NCBI GenBank assembly: GCA_011799875.1
Contig: CM022302.1
Span: 378,756,175 to 378,820,174, forward strand
Reading direction: 5' to 3'
Source of the DNA: Thinopyrum elongatum
Taxonomy: Eukaryota; Streptophyta; Magnoliopsida; Poales; Poaceae
Length of the DNA stretch: 64,000 nt
Positions 43,038 to 53,795 of the stretch are shown here, piece by piece. The notes under the pieces were generated by a model, which made no database searches, was not told the origin of the DNA, and saw only the letters and a list, made by a program, of their open reading frames with translations. A program made the translations under genes and the position numbers. How positions within the stretch are numbered: the first letter of the stretch is position 1; each line of letters starts with the position of its first letter.

Positions 43038-44721
43038 TAATTGTCTGGGACATCTAGGTGCCTGGGCACCTAGGCCCATTATATGGCAACTCATATTCGT
43101 AGTGCATGATGTATAATACACGACAAAATGACTTTCAAATTTGTTTGCATGCACTACGACCATCAACGGTCATTGATTGCTTTCCAAAAAACAAATATAC
43201 TATTGGTTTCCTAGCAATGATTTCTTTCCAAACAAAGAGGGTATGTATACATGCTCTAATTTTTAACGTATCAGATACGACCCAATAATATAAGGCCGGA
43301 TCACACTTTTTAACGCCTAATGTTTCTATACAAATTAAGGTGACCAAATTATATAAAATGTGACCCAAATTATTATTTTACTTTTAGGAAATATGATGCA
43401 GGTGATACGCACAGAGGATTTTTTCGTGCGTACAAATACCCACACATGATTCTTTTTAGTTTTAGGAATGCAGATTGCGTGCCAATACCCACACATGATT
43501 TTTCCCGTGTGTATGTGGACCTAAGATATCACACCCGCATACCCTTTTCATTATACGCATGCTTTGTAGAAATAAACAAAAGTTATATACTTTGGACGGT
43601 ACATACCCGAAAATGATACACTATTTTTTATTACACATTACACGTATATTCTTTTGAGACATACCTGTAACTGATTTATTTCCATATATGATATGACGTC
43701 CTAGTTTCCTTTTAAATTTTTATTTATAATATATGCAATATAATACCTTGCGTACACTTTCTTGCTTTTGCCTTGTATTCTTTGCCGGAATACAGTACGC
43801 ATAAACATATGCTGCACCCATCCTTTTTTTGCTATTAAAAAATAAAAAATACTTTCATGCATTTAGTAAGAATTTGTCATATGTATCATATACCTAACAC
43901 AAAGAATTTATATACATATTATAATACATCTATGACAGAAACCTAGAAATGATATACCCATGTACGATAAAACGAAATGATATACCTAAGAAATATATGC
44001 CCCAAACATAACATACCCCAAGATGATAATTAATGTGTGATAATAACCAATATATTTTTAAGTGCGTACTCAAGCCCTCGCAAAAAAATGTAGAACAAAG
44101 AAATGCATACCCCGACATGAAATTTATGTGTACATATCCACACATGTACATACCCCGACGTGAAATTTATATGTACATGCACTGACTTGAAATTTATGTG
44201 TACATACTCATAACTGTACATACCCTGACTTAAAAACTATGTGTACATATTCGTAAATATACATACCTGACGTGAAATTTATGTGAACATACTCATAAAT
44301 ATACTTACCTCGATGTGAAATTTATATGCGCAAACACATAAATGTACATAACCCAACATAAAATTTATGCGTACATACCCGACGTGATTTTTTTCTCTAC
44401 ATATCCATAAAAATGTACATACCCCAACGTTAAATTTGTGTATACATTCACCGATATACATTTATGTGTACATACTCTGATGTGAAATATATGTGTATAT
44501 ACCGGAACGTAAAATTTGGAAGATTTAATCCATTTATGACTATCCATTAATTTAAACATAAATGGTTGTCATGCATGCATGCGCGCTTACCATACTTATT
44601 AATTATTGCCATATATAATCACATTAATGATTTACCATATTAACACAAACGTCATGCATCAACTCATCATCTAACGGCTACGAGGTAAGGTGCCCAGGCA
44701 CCTAGGTGTCCCAAACTGCCG

Positions 44722-44723
<2 letters not shown>
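43038..44723. mobile_element. TIR element iii, microsatellite-flanked, 1.7 kb
   Basis: Inverted termini of about 29 bp, TGGGACAYCTAGGTGCCTGG onward (left from 43046, right inward from about 44713), with two or three mismatches. Each end contains the palindrome CTAGGTGCCTGGGCACCTAG (43054-43073) or its shorter form (44688-44703). The interior is AT-rich and contains a decayed array of ACATACCC/GTGAAATTTATGTGTACA words. No coding capacity. Confidence 0.7.
44080..44520 (-). repeat. Degenerate tandem array, unit about 55-60 bp, in element iii
   Basis: The word GACGTGAAATTTATGTGTAC with ACATACCC recurs at least seven times from 44115 to 44515. Decay is uneven. Confidence 0.75.

Positions 44724-44789
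<66 letters not shown>
44724..44789. repeat. TA microsatellite
   Basis: About 66 bp of pure TA between elements iii and iv. Confidence 0.95.
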
Positions 44790-44791
<2 letters not shown>

Positions 44792-45172
44792 CGTTATTCG
44801 TCACCCTGGGTGAGAATTGTTATTCTTCACCCCCTCTCTATTTTGACGTCAATGCGTCGTATTTTTAGGTTTCGTAAATTTTGTCTTATTTTATACGTAA
44901 AAAGAGAACGTAAGAAAATATATACTCACCGTAAAAAATATTTTATGTTGCGTAAAATTACGAACGTAAAAATATAGTGTAAAACATACATAAAATGCGA
45001 TATTTCTGGTCTTATAACCTTTTTTTTCTTTTCTTATACCAAATTTTCCATAGTGTATCAATATGAATGTAATTATTTGTATTCCAAAATGTAATGTATT
45101 TATGAAGCGGTCGTAAGATTACCTCGGGTGAAGAATAACTTATTTTGCATCCTGGGTGATGAATATTATTAC
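44790..45172. mobile_element. TIR element iv, microsatellite-flanked, 0.4 kb
   Basis: 383 bp. Imperfect inverted termini share TTATTCRTCACCC, then TTATTCTTCACCC about 25 bp inward, at left (44794-44830) and right (inward from about 45168). The left end folds as ATTCGTCACCCTGGGTGAGAAT (44796-44817). The interior repeats CGTAAAA-type words. MITE-sized, no coding capacity. Confidence 0.65.

Positions 45173-45228
<56 letters not shown>
45173..45228. repeat. TA/TG microsatellite
   Basis: (TA)n then about 22 TG units; right boundary of the chain of TIR elements. Confidence 0.95.
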
Positions 45229-45230
<2 letters not shown>

Positions 45231-45828
45231 TATACACTTCATATTTTGTTGAAATACCTACATGAGTGCAGACTCTTGAGTTGAATCTGCAGCGGCATAT
45301 GCATTTCCATTGGTATTGATATTTAGAACGTACTGGCAACTGGTGGTTATTAAATTAGTCAAAAATTTAGACAGATTATATTAATATATGCAAAACGTAT
45401 TTGTGCCATATATTCGGGCAGTTATGCATATACGTTTGCAGAATACCTTTCTTTAAAAGTTTCTGCTGCAAAGTGCTATTTAGCAAAGTTCATGCATATT
45501 CAAATTTATATATGCTGGGTACCAATGTAGCATAACTGAAGCCATAATTCTACTCAGTACACACAATGAATGTCAAGTTAGTTAAGATTACATAGAAAAA
45601 CATCTCTAAAGCCTTCAGTAAACATCCAAGTGACTTGGAGTCGAAATGAACTGGTTGTCCGGTGTTTGATGATTAGTTAATTTAGGGAGCGCATCCCTAC
45701 TGCAAGTATTTTATGGTGCTGCTTGGGGCGATGGAGATCAAATCTCCTTCCTTCAGCTCATAATCTGGCCAACATTATGATTGTCGATAGAACTACAAAA
45801 CATTTTTTATTGCGTTATAAATCAGACA

Positions 45829-45975
45829 TCAGCCGATTTGTTGGGCTTGGTCGATGAATTCATCGGACTGGAAATTAGAGAAGTGAATTGAAGGATAAGG
45901 ATCACTTGCCTGCATAGTTGGGGCAGGAGTGTAGTTTGTACACCCGATAGGCTCACCAAAAGCGCCCAATCTAAT
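45829..45975 (-). pseudogene. 48-codon protein-like fragment
   Basis: Open stretch with ordinary protein composition (GEPIGCTNYTPAPTMQ; SDPYPSIHFSNFQSDEF), closed by TGA at 45829-45831 and by a stop upstream. The style recalls the low-complexity N-terminal part of Myb-like ORF1 proteins of PIF/Harbinger elements in grasses, but this is only an impression. It could be an exon of a decayed gene. No domain is identified. Confidence 0.25.
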
Positions 45976-46608
45976 TCAAAAGTTGTCGTCCGTACAAAAT
46001 CTGCCCCTAGATTAATCATCTCCCCGCTGACCGATTCATTTACTGATTGTTCGCATGGTCAGTTAAGCTGATCTGATTGGCAATTATCAACTTCATGGAC
46101 CACAAAGCGACATTAACAATAAAGACATACAATCAATGTAAGTGAGGAAAAATGGCAATGCATCAAAATTATAAAGAACCTTCTCATAAAATAGCAAAAC
46201 ACTAATACAATGAAACTGCTTGATATAGGAGAATAATATAAAATGGCATATAGAAAGAGGAAAAAACACTTGATTTCAAAAAGTCTGAAAGGGATTGCAA
46301 TAAAACAACAATACAAGAACATGATTCTTGTTGGGAAATACAAAGTAAAAAGAGCAAGCAAATAATAACACGATAATTCAAGTAATTTCATAGTAGCCTA
46401 GGAGGCATGGTTATTAACAGAATCAAACACTTAACAGTATGAACAAAACTGACCTTGCTGTTCAATTCAGGGAACAACCAACACTTAACAGTATCAACAA
46501 AGTTGACCTCAAACAATAGCTAATTGAGCCCAATCAGTGGTAAATCCTATCCAAGAGCAATGCCTCAATGGCCACGAACAAGAGCAGAGAGAGAAGGGGC
46601 GAACTCAC

Positions 46609-46922
46609 CTGAAGACATAAAGGAGGAAGCTCCATGGGTGGTGCGTCCTGAGCTGCAGCAGGGCAAGGTCGACCCCTGCTGCCTCAAGCATCCAATCCTT
46701 GCCATGCACATCTACCATGGAGGATCAAATCAGATATTAGAGAGAGAAAGGGGTGAGAGATAGGGGAGGGGATGAACTCACCCCATGGCCACCGGGCGGA
46801 GGAGCAGCATCCTGGAGACGGAGCTGCATGTGGGGGCGTGGTGGGCGTCGGAGAGGAGCCGCCGGAGGCGCCGGAGGCGCCGGAAGCCACGCCAGTGTGG
46901 AGGTGCCCGAAACCACAGCCAT
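46609..46922 (-). pseudogene. Candidate first two exons of a gene fragment
   Basis: From an ATG at 46922 the frame MAVVSGTSTLAWLPAPPAPP continues for 47 codons to 46782 and meets GTGAGT, a consensus 5' splice site. A possible acceptor TAG lies at 46712-46714, after a T/C-rich stretch. A second open segment, 46711-46609 (34 codons, same phase), again ends at CAG|GTGAGT. A Ser/Ala/Pro/Arg-rich start with few acidic residues would suit a plastid transit peptide. No third exon is clear. Alternatives are captured gene DNA in an unrecognised transposon, or chance in GC-rich DNA. Confidence 0.3.
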
Positions 46923-46999
46923 GGTGAGGGCTATGCGCTAGCCGCACACCACCACGACGGCACTTCATTCTGGCCCCCTCTGCTGCATCAAGCATGCAC

Positions 47000-49900
47000 T
47001 GTGACGCCCCCGGCTCAATCGTGCACTAATCATACACGCAAATGCATACGATCAAGCCTAAGGACTCACGGGAAGATATCACAACACAACTCTAAAACAT
47101 AAATAAAGTCATACAAGCTTTATATTACAAGCCAGGGGCCTCGAGGGCTCGAATACATCAGCTCGCATACAAGCGTCAGCGGAAGCATCAGATATCCGAG
47201 TACAGATATTAAAAGAGAAATAGAAAGGCCTTCAGAAAGGCGGGGCAAAATAAAACACTACAATCGAAAGGCGTAGGCCTCCTGCCTGGGACCCTCCGAT
47301 CCTACACCTGGTCATCAGTCAACTCGTAGTAGTATCCATCCTCTGGGTAGTAGTAGTAGTCGATCGACGGGGCATCTGTCTCAGGGGCTCCGTCATCTTG
47401 GTCACGTCAAACTGATATGGGGAGAAAAGGAAAACAAAGCAACCGTGAGTACTGAGAAGTACTCAACAAGCAAGGATCTACACTACATATGCAACATTTT
47501 CAAAGGGAGGCTGTATATGTGGACTGGGCTGCAGAAATGCTAGAATAGAGAGGAGGCCTAGTCCTATCGAAGACTAGCATCTTCAGAGGTCTTGCAGCAT
47601 TAGAAGAGTGTAGACAGTACCATATAATGTAGCAGTATCATTAAGTCTCAACCTCACCCAGAGATCCTTTCTCGACTCCCTGCGAGAAAGCAATCCCAGA
47701 GCCATACAGTCATCAACCTCGTCCTGAGATCCCTTCTCGACTCCCTGCGAGAAGCAATCCCAGAGCCATAGTATCCAAGTATCCAGTTCTAATTGTATCA
47801 ATCAGGATACAACTCCGAGTGTCCGTTACCGTAGGACAGGCTATCAATAGATGTTTTCTTCCCTGCAGGGGTGCACCAACTTACCCACCACGCTCGCTTA
47901 ACTCCGGTCGGACACACTTTTCCGGGTCATGCCCGACCTCGGCCAAACGACACACCGCAACGCTACCTAGAGCTCAGCAGAGAGGTCCCCGCCGGTCTAC
48001 ATCCTAAGTGCAAGGGGGTCTTGGGCCATCGCCCCTCGCCCTCCGAGTCGTTGCGCACATGGCTCAGATCCAAGCACCACCTCTGGGTGAATGGCGCCAA
48101 TCACTCCATGCCGCACTGCTGAACTGGATGTCTGTCAGAGCTTTCGGCTGATGCATATGATGCAGAACGCCCATACTATGCCCATGTGGTGGTTAGTGCT
48201 ATCGGGCCAGAGGCCCACTCAGATCAAATATCCAAACCGTTAGTACCTTGGGGGTACGGTAACGAGCAGAGACTCACGAAAGATATGACCCCGTCGCCCC
48301 GTCTCGAGGACTTGTGGCAAGGGCCAAGAATGCCCGGCCACGCCTCGTATTCTTACTCGGGCACCACACATGCACCCGTCTTCACAACACTCGCCTCTCA
48401 GGCGCACGCGGGTACCCCTCAGGGTCGACCCGCCTATCCAAGTAACAGTGTAAAGTCCAAGTATCTGTGTGTCCATAACATCAGGGGAATCCGAGGTACC
48501 ACCCTCGTTGGATTCCTACTTGATGTATCCGTCAAGGTGAACTCGAAGGAATCACCCTCGCTGGGTTCACACTTGAGGTGTTGTACGACGGCGTCGTTAT
48601 CGGAAGCGGTGAAGGAGGAATCACCCTCGATGACCACGACCGAATAGCTACTCTACAGAGTTAACATCAGAAGTGCTACAAGAGGTTTCACCCTCGGCAC
48701 TTGATAGTAACGCTGCAGTGTCGTTACAACTAGCGGGGGTGATGTGCGGTGTCGGGGCCTGGTCTTCAATTCCCGTTGATCGGGTCTTCGGATAATCCAG
48801 CGGGGCAATCGGGATAAGTGGGGTCACTGATAGGTCTCTACCCAGCCTATACTAAGCAGTTTAGGATATGCAGGTAATTATCAACAGCAGGTTACAATAA
48901 ACAAGCTATGCATCAGAATAGGTAAAGCAGCAGCAGCAACAATTCTAATGCAAGCATGAGAAAATAGAATGGGCGATATCGGGATGATCAAAGGGGGGGC
49001 TTGCCTGGTTGCTCTGGCAAGAAGGAGGGGTCGTCGGTGACGTAGTCGATCACAGCGGCATCAGCAGCGGTCTCGGGGTCTACCGGAGAGAAGAGGGGGA
49101 AGAAACAGTAAATATAAAGCAAACAAGAGCACGACATGACAATACGCAGAGCTAGGGGTGTTCTGACGCGGTGCTACACGATATAGGTGAAGAGGGAAAA
49201 CATCCGGGAATGTTTTCCCGGTTCCGGACATTTGTCAGACAGATGACCGGAGGGGAACAGTTCCATGTTCGGGTAGCTAGGGATGTGTGATGGACGAACG
49301 GACCGCGTTTTCGGATCCGCCTCGAAATTCTGAGCATTTTTCATATATAAATTATTTTCATCAGAGTTACGGTTTAAAAGATATGATTTTCTAAAGTTTT
49401 TAATCATTTCCAGGAATTTCTGGAATTAAACTAAATTCGAAAATAACAGGAAAAGGCCAGGTGCACCCGGTCCAGTGCACCCAACAAGTCATTAGAGGCT
49501 GACAGTGGGCCCCGTTGACTGCCAAGTCAGCAGTCAAGGTTGAACCGTTGACTGGTCAAACTGACCAGGGGCCCACATGTCATTCTCACTAACCCATCAA
49601 ATATGTTATTTTTATTTTTATTTTTTTAAAGGGCAGCCCCACTGGGCAGGGAGCCAGCCGGCCTCTGGCTGTGCTCGCGGGCACGCACGGGCTCAGGGCG
49701 CCGGCGGCCCGGGCCAGGCGCAGCGCCGGCCAGCGAGGGGAGGGGCTCCGGCGGGAGCGGGGAGCAGCCCGGCCGCGGCAGCAGCCGGCGGCAGCCGTCG
49801 CGGCGCCCGATGCGGAGCGGACAGAGGCAGGGCACGGCGGCAGGCGCGGTGCAGGGATAAGCGGGCGGGCGGCAGCGGAGAATAGGCTGCAGCGGCGCCA

Positions 49901-51321
49901 GCTGCAGGCACGCCGGCATGGGCGTGACTGGCGCGTGGGCTGGGGCAGCCGTGGGGCGCAGAGGGGGCGAGGCAGCGTGGGGAGGCAGGGGGCCGGGCGC
50001 ACACGAACGAACGAGCGGCGGGCGAGGCCACCGCGGGCGGGCAAGGCCGAGGGCGGGCGGCGCGAGCGGCTCAGGGCCCGCCCTGGCGAGGCAGGCTGTG
50101 GCGAGGGCGAGCTGCAGAGTGCGGCGCGGGGCACGGTCAGGCCGACTGGGCGTGAGGGGCGGCTGCGGAGGTGGCCGACCGCGCGCGAGCATGTACGGGA
50201 GTGTAGGGGCACACGCAAGTGCAACCTCGTTCCGACGAGCTCACGGACGAGGCGGACAGGTCCTGGCCAAGCTCAACTCGAGCTCGCGGCCATATTGGTC
50301 GTCGGCGGAGACGGGATCTGGGCTACGGCTCGAACCAACAGGGAGGAAGAGGTGGGATGGGGCAGTTGCTCACATTGAGCTCGATGGCAAGGTCGAGGGA
50401 GTCGGGGTGGTCCAGAGGCGGCGGCAATGACGACGAACGGCGCCGGCTGAGGCGATAGAGAGGCGACCGGGGCGATGATTGCAAGGCGGTTCCGCTCGAT
50501 TCCTACTATGTCGATGAAGAAGGCGACGATGCGCGGCTGCTGGTCATGGTGCGGCGACGAGGGACGGCCGGTGGTCACGGGATCGACAGCGGGTGTGGCG
50601 GCGGCGGTTCGGTCTTGTAACAATTCAAGAAGGGCGAGCTGGAGAAGGGGAATTGGGCGAGCTAGGGTTCGTCCAGCCCGTCGAGGAGGGTCTTATGTGT
50701 CTCGGGCACCGACGGATGAACGACACGAGGAGACCGGGCGCGTGGACGGCGCACGCGCGTGCCTGGCGCCATGGCCTCGGTCTCCACTGCCGAGAGCTGC
50801 AGGAAAGGTCGGCTCGGCTGGGCTGGGCCGCACTGTAGCCACTAGGGGCCCAGTCCAGCAGTAAGTCTTAGTCTTACCTTTTTATTCTTTTCTATAACTT
50901 CAATAGTTACTGTTTTGCATTTAACTGGAGCACCAATTGACTTTAGTAAAATGTGGAGATGGCCACAAAATTAGTATCGTAATTTAATCCTCTGCCACAA
51001 AAAGTTTGGCACTTAATTAAAATAGTTTGCAAATTTTATAATTTATAAAAGGCATTTAATTTATTGTTAAAACCACTGTTGTAATTATTTTAGTGCATTT
51101 AAACCTGTTGTAAAAATTTGGTTTCTGCACCAATAATACTTATGAATTATTTGCCACAGGTTGCACATTTTTGTTTTGACATTTGAAAACTTTTAATTTT
51201 GACATTGTTTTAAAATTGAATTTGAACCGACTTTGAATCAACGCGAGTTCAACAACAGTAATCATGATGACATGGCATCATTAGCAGGGAATTACTGTAG
51301 CTTAATTAACCGGGCATTACA
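47000..51321 (-). repeat. 3' LTR of Tekay-B
   Basis: 4322 bp ending GGGCATTACA. It holds four CACCCTCG word repeats (about 48485-48700), a duplicated hairpin-bearing unit (47654-47770) and a very GC-rich stretch (49630-50850). GTGGGCCCC and GGGGCCCAC arms lie at about 49506 and 49569, with shorter palindromes between. Confidence 0.9.
47654..47770. repeat. Tandem duplication in Tekay-B LTR
   Basis: GAGATCCTTTCTCGACTCCC and onward occurs twice, offset about 65 bp. The same pair is present in the other LTR at about 60394-60510. Tekay-A has one copy only. Confidence 0.85.
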
Positions 51322-51338
51322 ATTCTCCTCCACTAAAA
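51322..51338 (-). other. Polypurine tract, Tekay-B
   Basis: In element orientation TTTTAGTGGAGGAGAAT directly before the 3' LTR. Confidence 0.75.
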
Positions 51339-51358
51339 GAAATTCTCGTCCCGAGAAT

Positions 51359-53790
51359 TCAGGAGGTAGAAGGAAAAAGTTCGGGGTATTCCGCACGAAG
51401 ATTATCCTCGCGTTCCCAAGTGGCTTCATCTTCAATATGATTTGACCACTGCACTTTGAGGAACTTGGTAACCTTCTGACGGGTCCGACGTTCAGCTTCA
51501 TCGAGAATGCGGATTGGATGCTCCTTATAAGATAAATCATCTTGCAATTCGAGCATCTCGTGATCCATAGCTCGGTGCCGAGATTCCTTGAAGCATTGAC
51601 GAAGTTGCGACACATGGAAGATGTCGTGGATATGAGAGAATTGCGGCGGCAACTCCAATTTATATGCCACCTGACCACGTCTAGCAACAATGCGGAAAGG
51701 ACCAATGTAGCGCGGAGCTAGCTTGCCCTTGATTCCAAAACGGTGAGTGCCTTTCATAGGAGTGACACGAAGATAAGCTTGATCACCAGGTTGATAAGTC
51801 AAACCCCATCGTTTGCGATCATAATTGCTCTTTTGGCGGTCCTGAGCCGCCTTGAGATTTTCTTGAATGATACGTACTTGCTCTTCGGCGTGTTGAATAA
51901 TATCCGGACCCACGAGCGGTCGTTCCCCAGTTTCTGACCAATTCAGAGGGGTTCGACACTTACGTCCATATAGAACTTCAAAAGGGGCCATTTTCAAGCT
52001 GGCTTGATAGCTGTTGTTATAAGAGAACTCGGCGTACGGGAGAGATTCTTCCCACTTCTTGCCGAAAGAAATAACACAAGCCCGAAGCATGTCTTCAAGC
52101 ACTTGATTGACTCGTTCGACTTGGCCTTGGGATTGGGGGTGATAAGTTGAACTCCAGGTGATATGAGTTCCCATAGCTTCTTGGAAACTTTCCCAGAACT
52201 TGGAAGTGAAAAGGCCACCACGGTCCGAACTGATCTCCTTCGGAATAGCGTGGAGTGAAACAATTCTGGAGATATATAACTCTGCTAACTGACTAGCAGT
52301 GATAGTCTCTTTGACAGGCAGAAAGTGTGCAACTTTAGAGAGTTGGTCGACGACGACAAGAATAGCATCGTGACCCTTCTGTGACCTGGGAAGTCCTGTA
52401 ATGAAATCCATCTGAACCTTATCCCATTTCCACAGAGGAATTGGAAGTGGTTGCAGAATTCCAGCTGGTTTCTGATGTTTTGCTTTAACGCGACGACACA
52501 CATCACATTCAGCAACATAACGAGCAATGTCTTGCTTCATTCTAGACCACCAGTACCTTTGACGGAGATCACGATACATCTTGGTGCTACCCGGATGAAT
52601 AGACAACGGGGTATCATGTGCCTCCTTCATGACTTTGTCAGTCATAAGCTCGAAGCGAGGTACCACAGTGCGGTTTCTGAAATACAAGGTTCCATCTTCA
52701 GACAGCGAGAAATCCTTGTACTTTACAAGGTGAAGGTCTTTCTTCATCAGATCAACTTCAGGATCTTTAGCTTGCGCATTCTTAACAACTTTCTCAAGAT
52801 CTGGTTGTATCACAAGGTTATTTAGAGAGCCCTGTGGAACAATACGCAGATTCAGCTTGCACAGTTCTTCAAAAAGACGAGGTTGAGCTCGCCTAACCAT
52901 GAGGTTGCCGCAATAGGACTTACGGCTTAAGGCATCAGCCATCACGTTAGCCTTTCCAGGGGTATAGGAAATACCCAAATCAAAGTCCGCAATGGCCTCC
53001 ATCCATCTTTGCTGACGGAGGTTTAGATATGGCTGAGTGAACAAGTACTTCAGACTTTTATGATCCGTGTATATCTCACAACGATTACCGAGGAGGTAAT
53101 GTCGCCACAACTGCAATGCATAGATGACAACAGCTAGTTCTAGATCATGTACCGGATAATTCTCTTCATGTGGGCGCAACTGACGAAAGCCATAAGCAAT
53201 CACTTTACGCTCTTGCATTAGGACACAGCCTAATCCTTCACGGGATGCGTCACAATAAATCACAAAGTCTTTGCGGGTATCTGAAGGAGTTAGTACTGGG
53301 GCAGATGTTAGCTTGTCTTTGAGTGTTTGAAAACTTTCCTGACATTTGTCTGTCCATTCAAACTTAACGCCCTTGTGAAGCAGATCAGTCAAAGGCTTAG
53401 CAATCTTAGAAAAATTCTCAACAAATCGACGGCAATAGCTTGCAAGGCCAAGAAAACTTCTCACTTGCTTGATGTTCTTCGGAGGAGTCCAGTCCAGAAT
53501 AGCCTGAACTCGTTCTGGGTTAACGGCAATGCCATCTTTCGAAATCACATGGCTGAGATATGTCACTTCAGATAACCAGAACTCGCATTTGGAGTATTTG
53601 GCATACAACTGGTGTTCTCGGAGCCTTTCCAGTACAAGACGGAGGTGTTCGGCATGTTCTTCCTTATTCTTCGAATATACCAGAATATCATCTAGATAAA
53701 CCACGACGAACTTGTCAAGGTAATCCATGAAGATGTAATTCATCAGACGGGAGAATGTGGCTGGAGCATTTGTTAAGCCAAATGAGATGA
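51359..53790 (-). pseudogene. pol of Tekay-B, 3' part: RT palm to chromodomain
   Basis: Open from the insertion of the solo LTR down to the stop at 51359. It begins in the RT palm ([19 protein letters not shown]), has YLDD in [12 protein letters not shown], then RNase H ([18 protein letters not shown]). The integrase has HHCC and the DDE residues in [17 protein letters not shown] and GQVERVNQV, and the protein ends with a chromodomain ([18 protein letters not shown]) and PELFPSTS. No internal stop. About 90 percent like Tekay-A pol by eye. Removing 3412 bp (LTR plus one target copy) puts it in frame with 57208-58394. Confidence 0.92.
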
Positions 53791-53795
53791 CAGTG

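Larger units (their letters stand above)
45229..46999. other. Unassigned DNA with exon-like pieces
   Basis: 1.8 kb, AT-rich except the right 250 bp. On the minus strand it looks like exons and T-rich intron DNA (see 45829-45975 and 46609-46922). A short direct repeat CACTTAACAGTAT[G/C]AACAAA occurs at about 46428 and 46480. Tekay-B begins at 47000; its left flank is TGCAC. Confidence 0.45.

Noticed and set aside
44690..44977. 95-codon frame with a Tyr-Ile repeat
   Set aside because: It is the translation of the TA microsatellite plus element iv terminus.
46113..46391. 92-codon hydrophobic minus-strand frame resembling a membrane peptide
   Set aside because: T-rich intron-like DNA gives Phe/Leu/Ile by composition; no start context or conserved feature.
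49589..50864. Long Arg/Ala/Gly/Pro-rich open frames (also 56275-57060 and 62432-63101)
   Set aside because: They are inside LTRs with extreme GC content, on both strands, and have no protein-like features.
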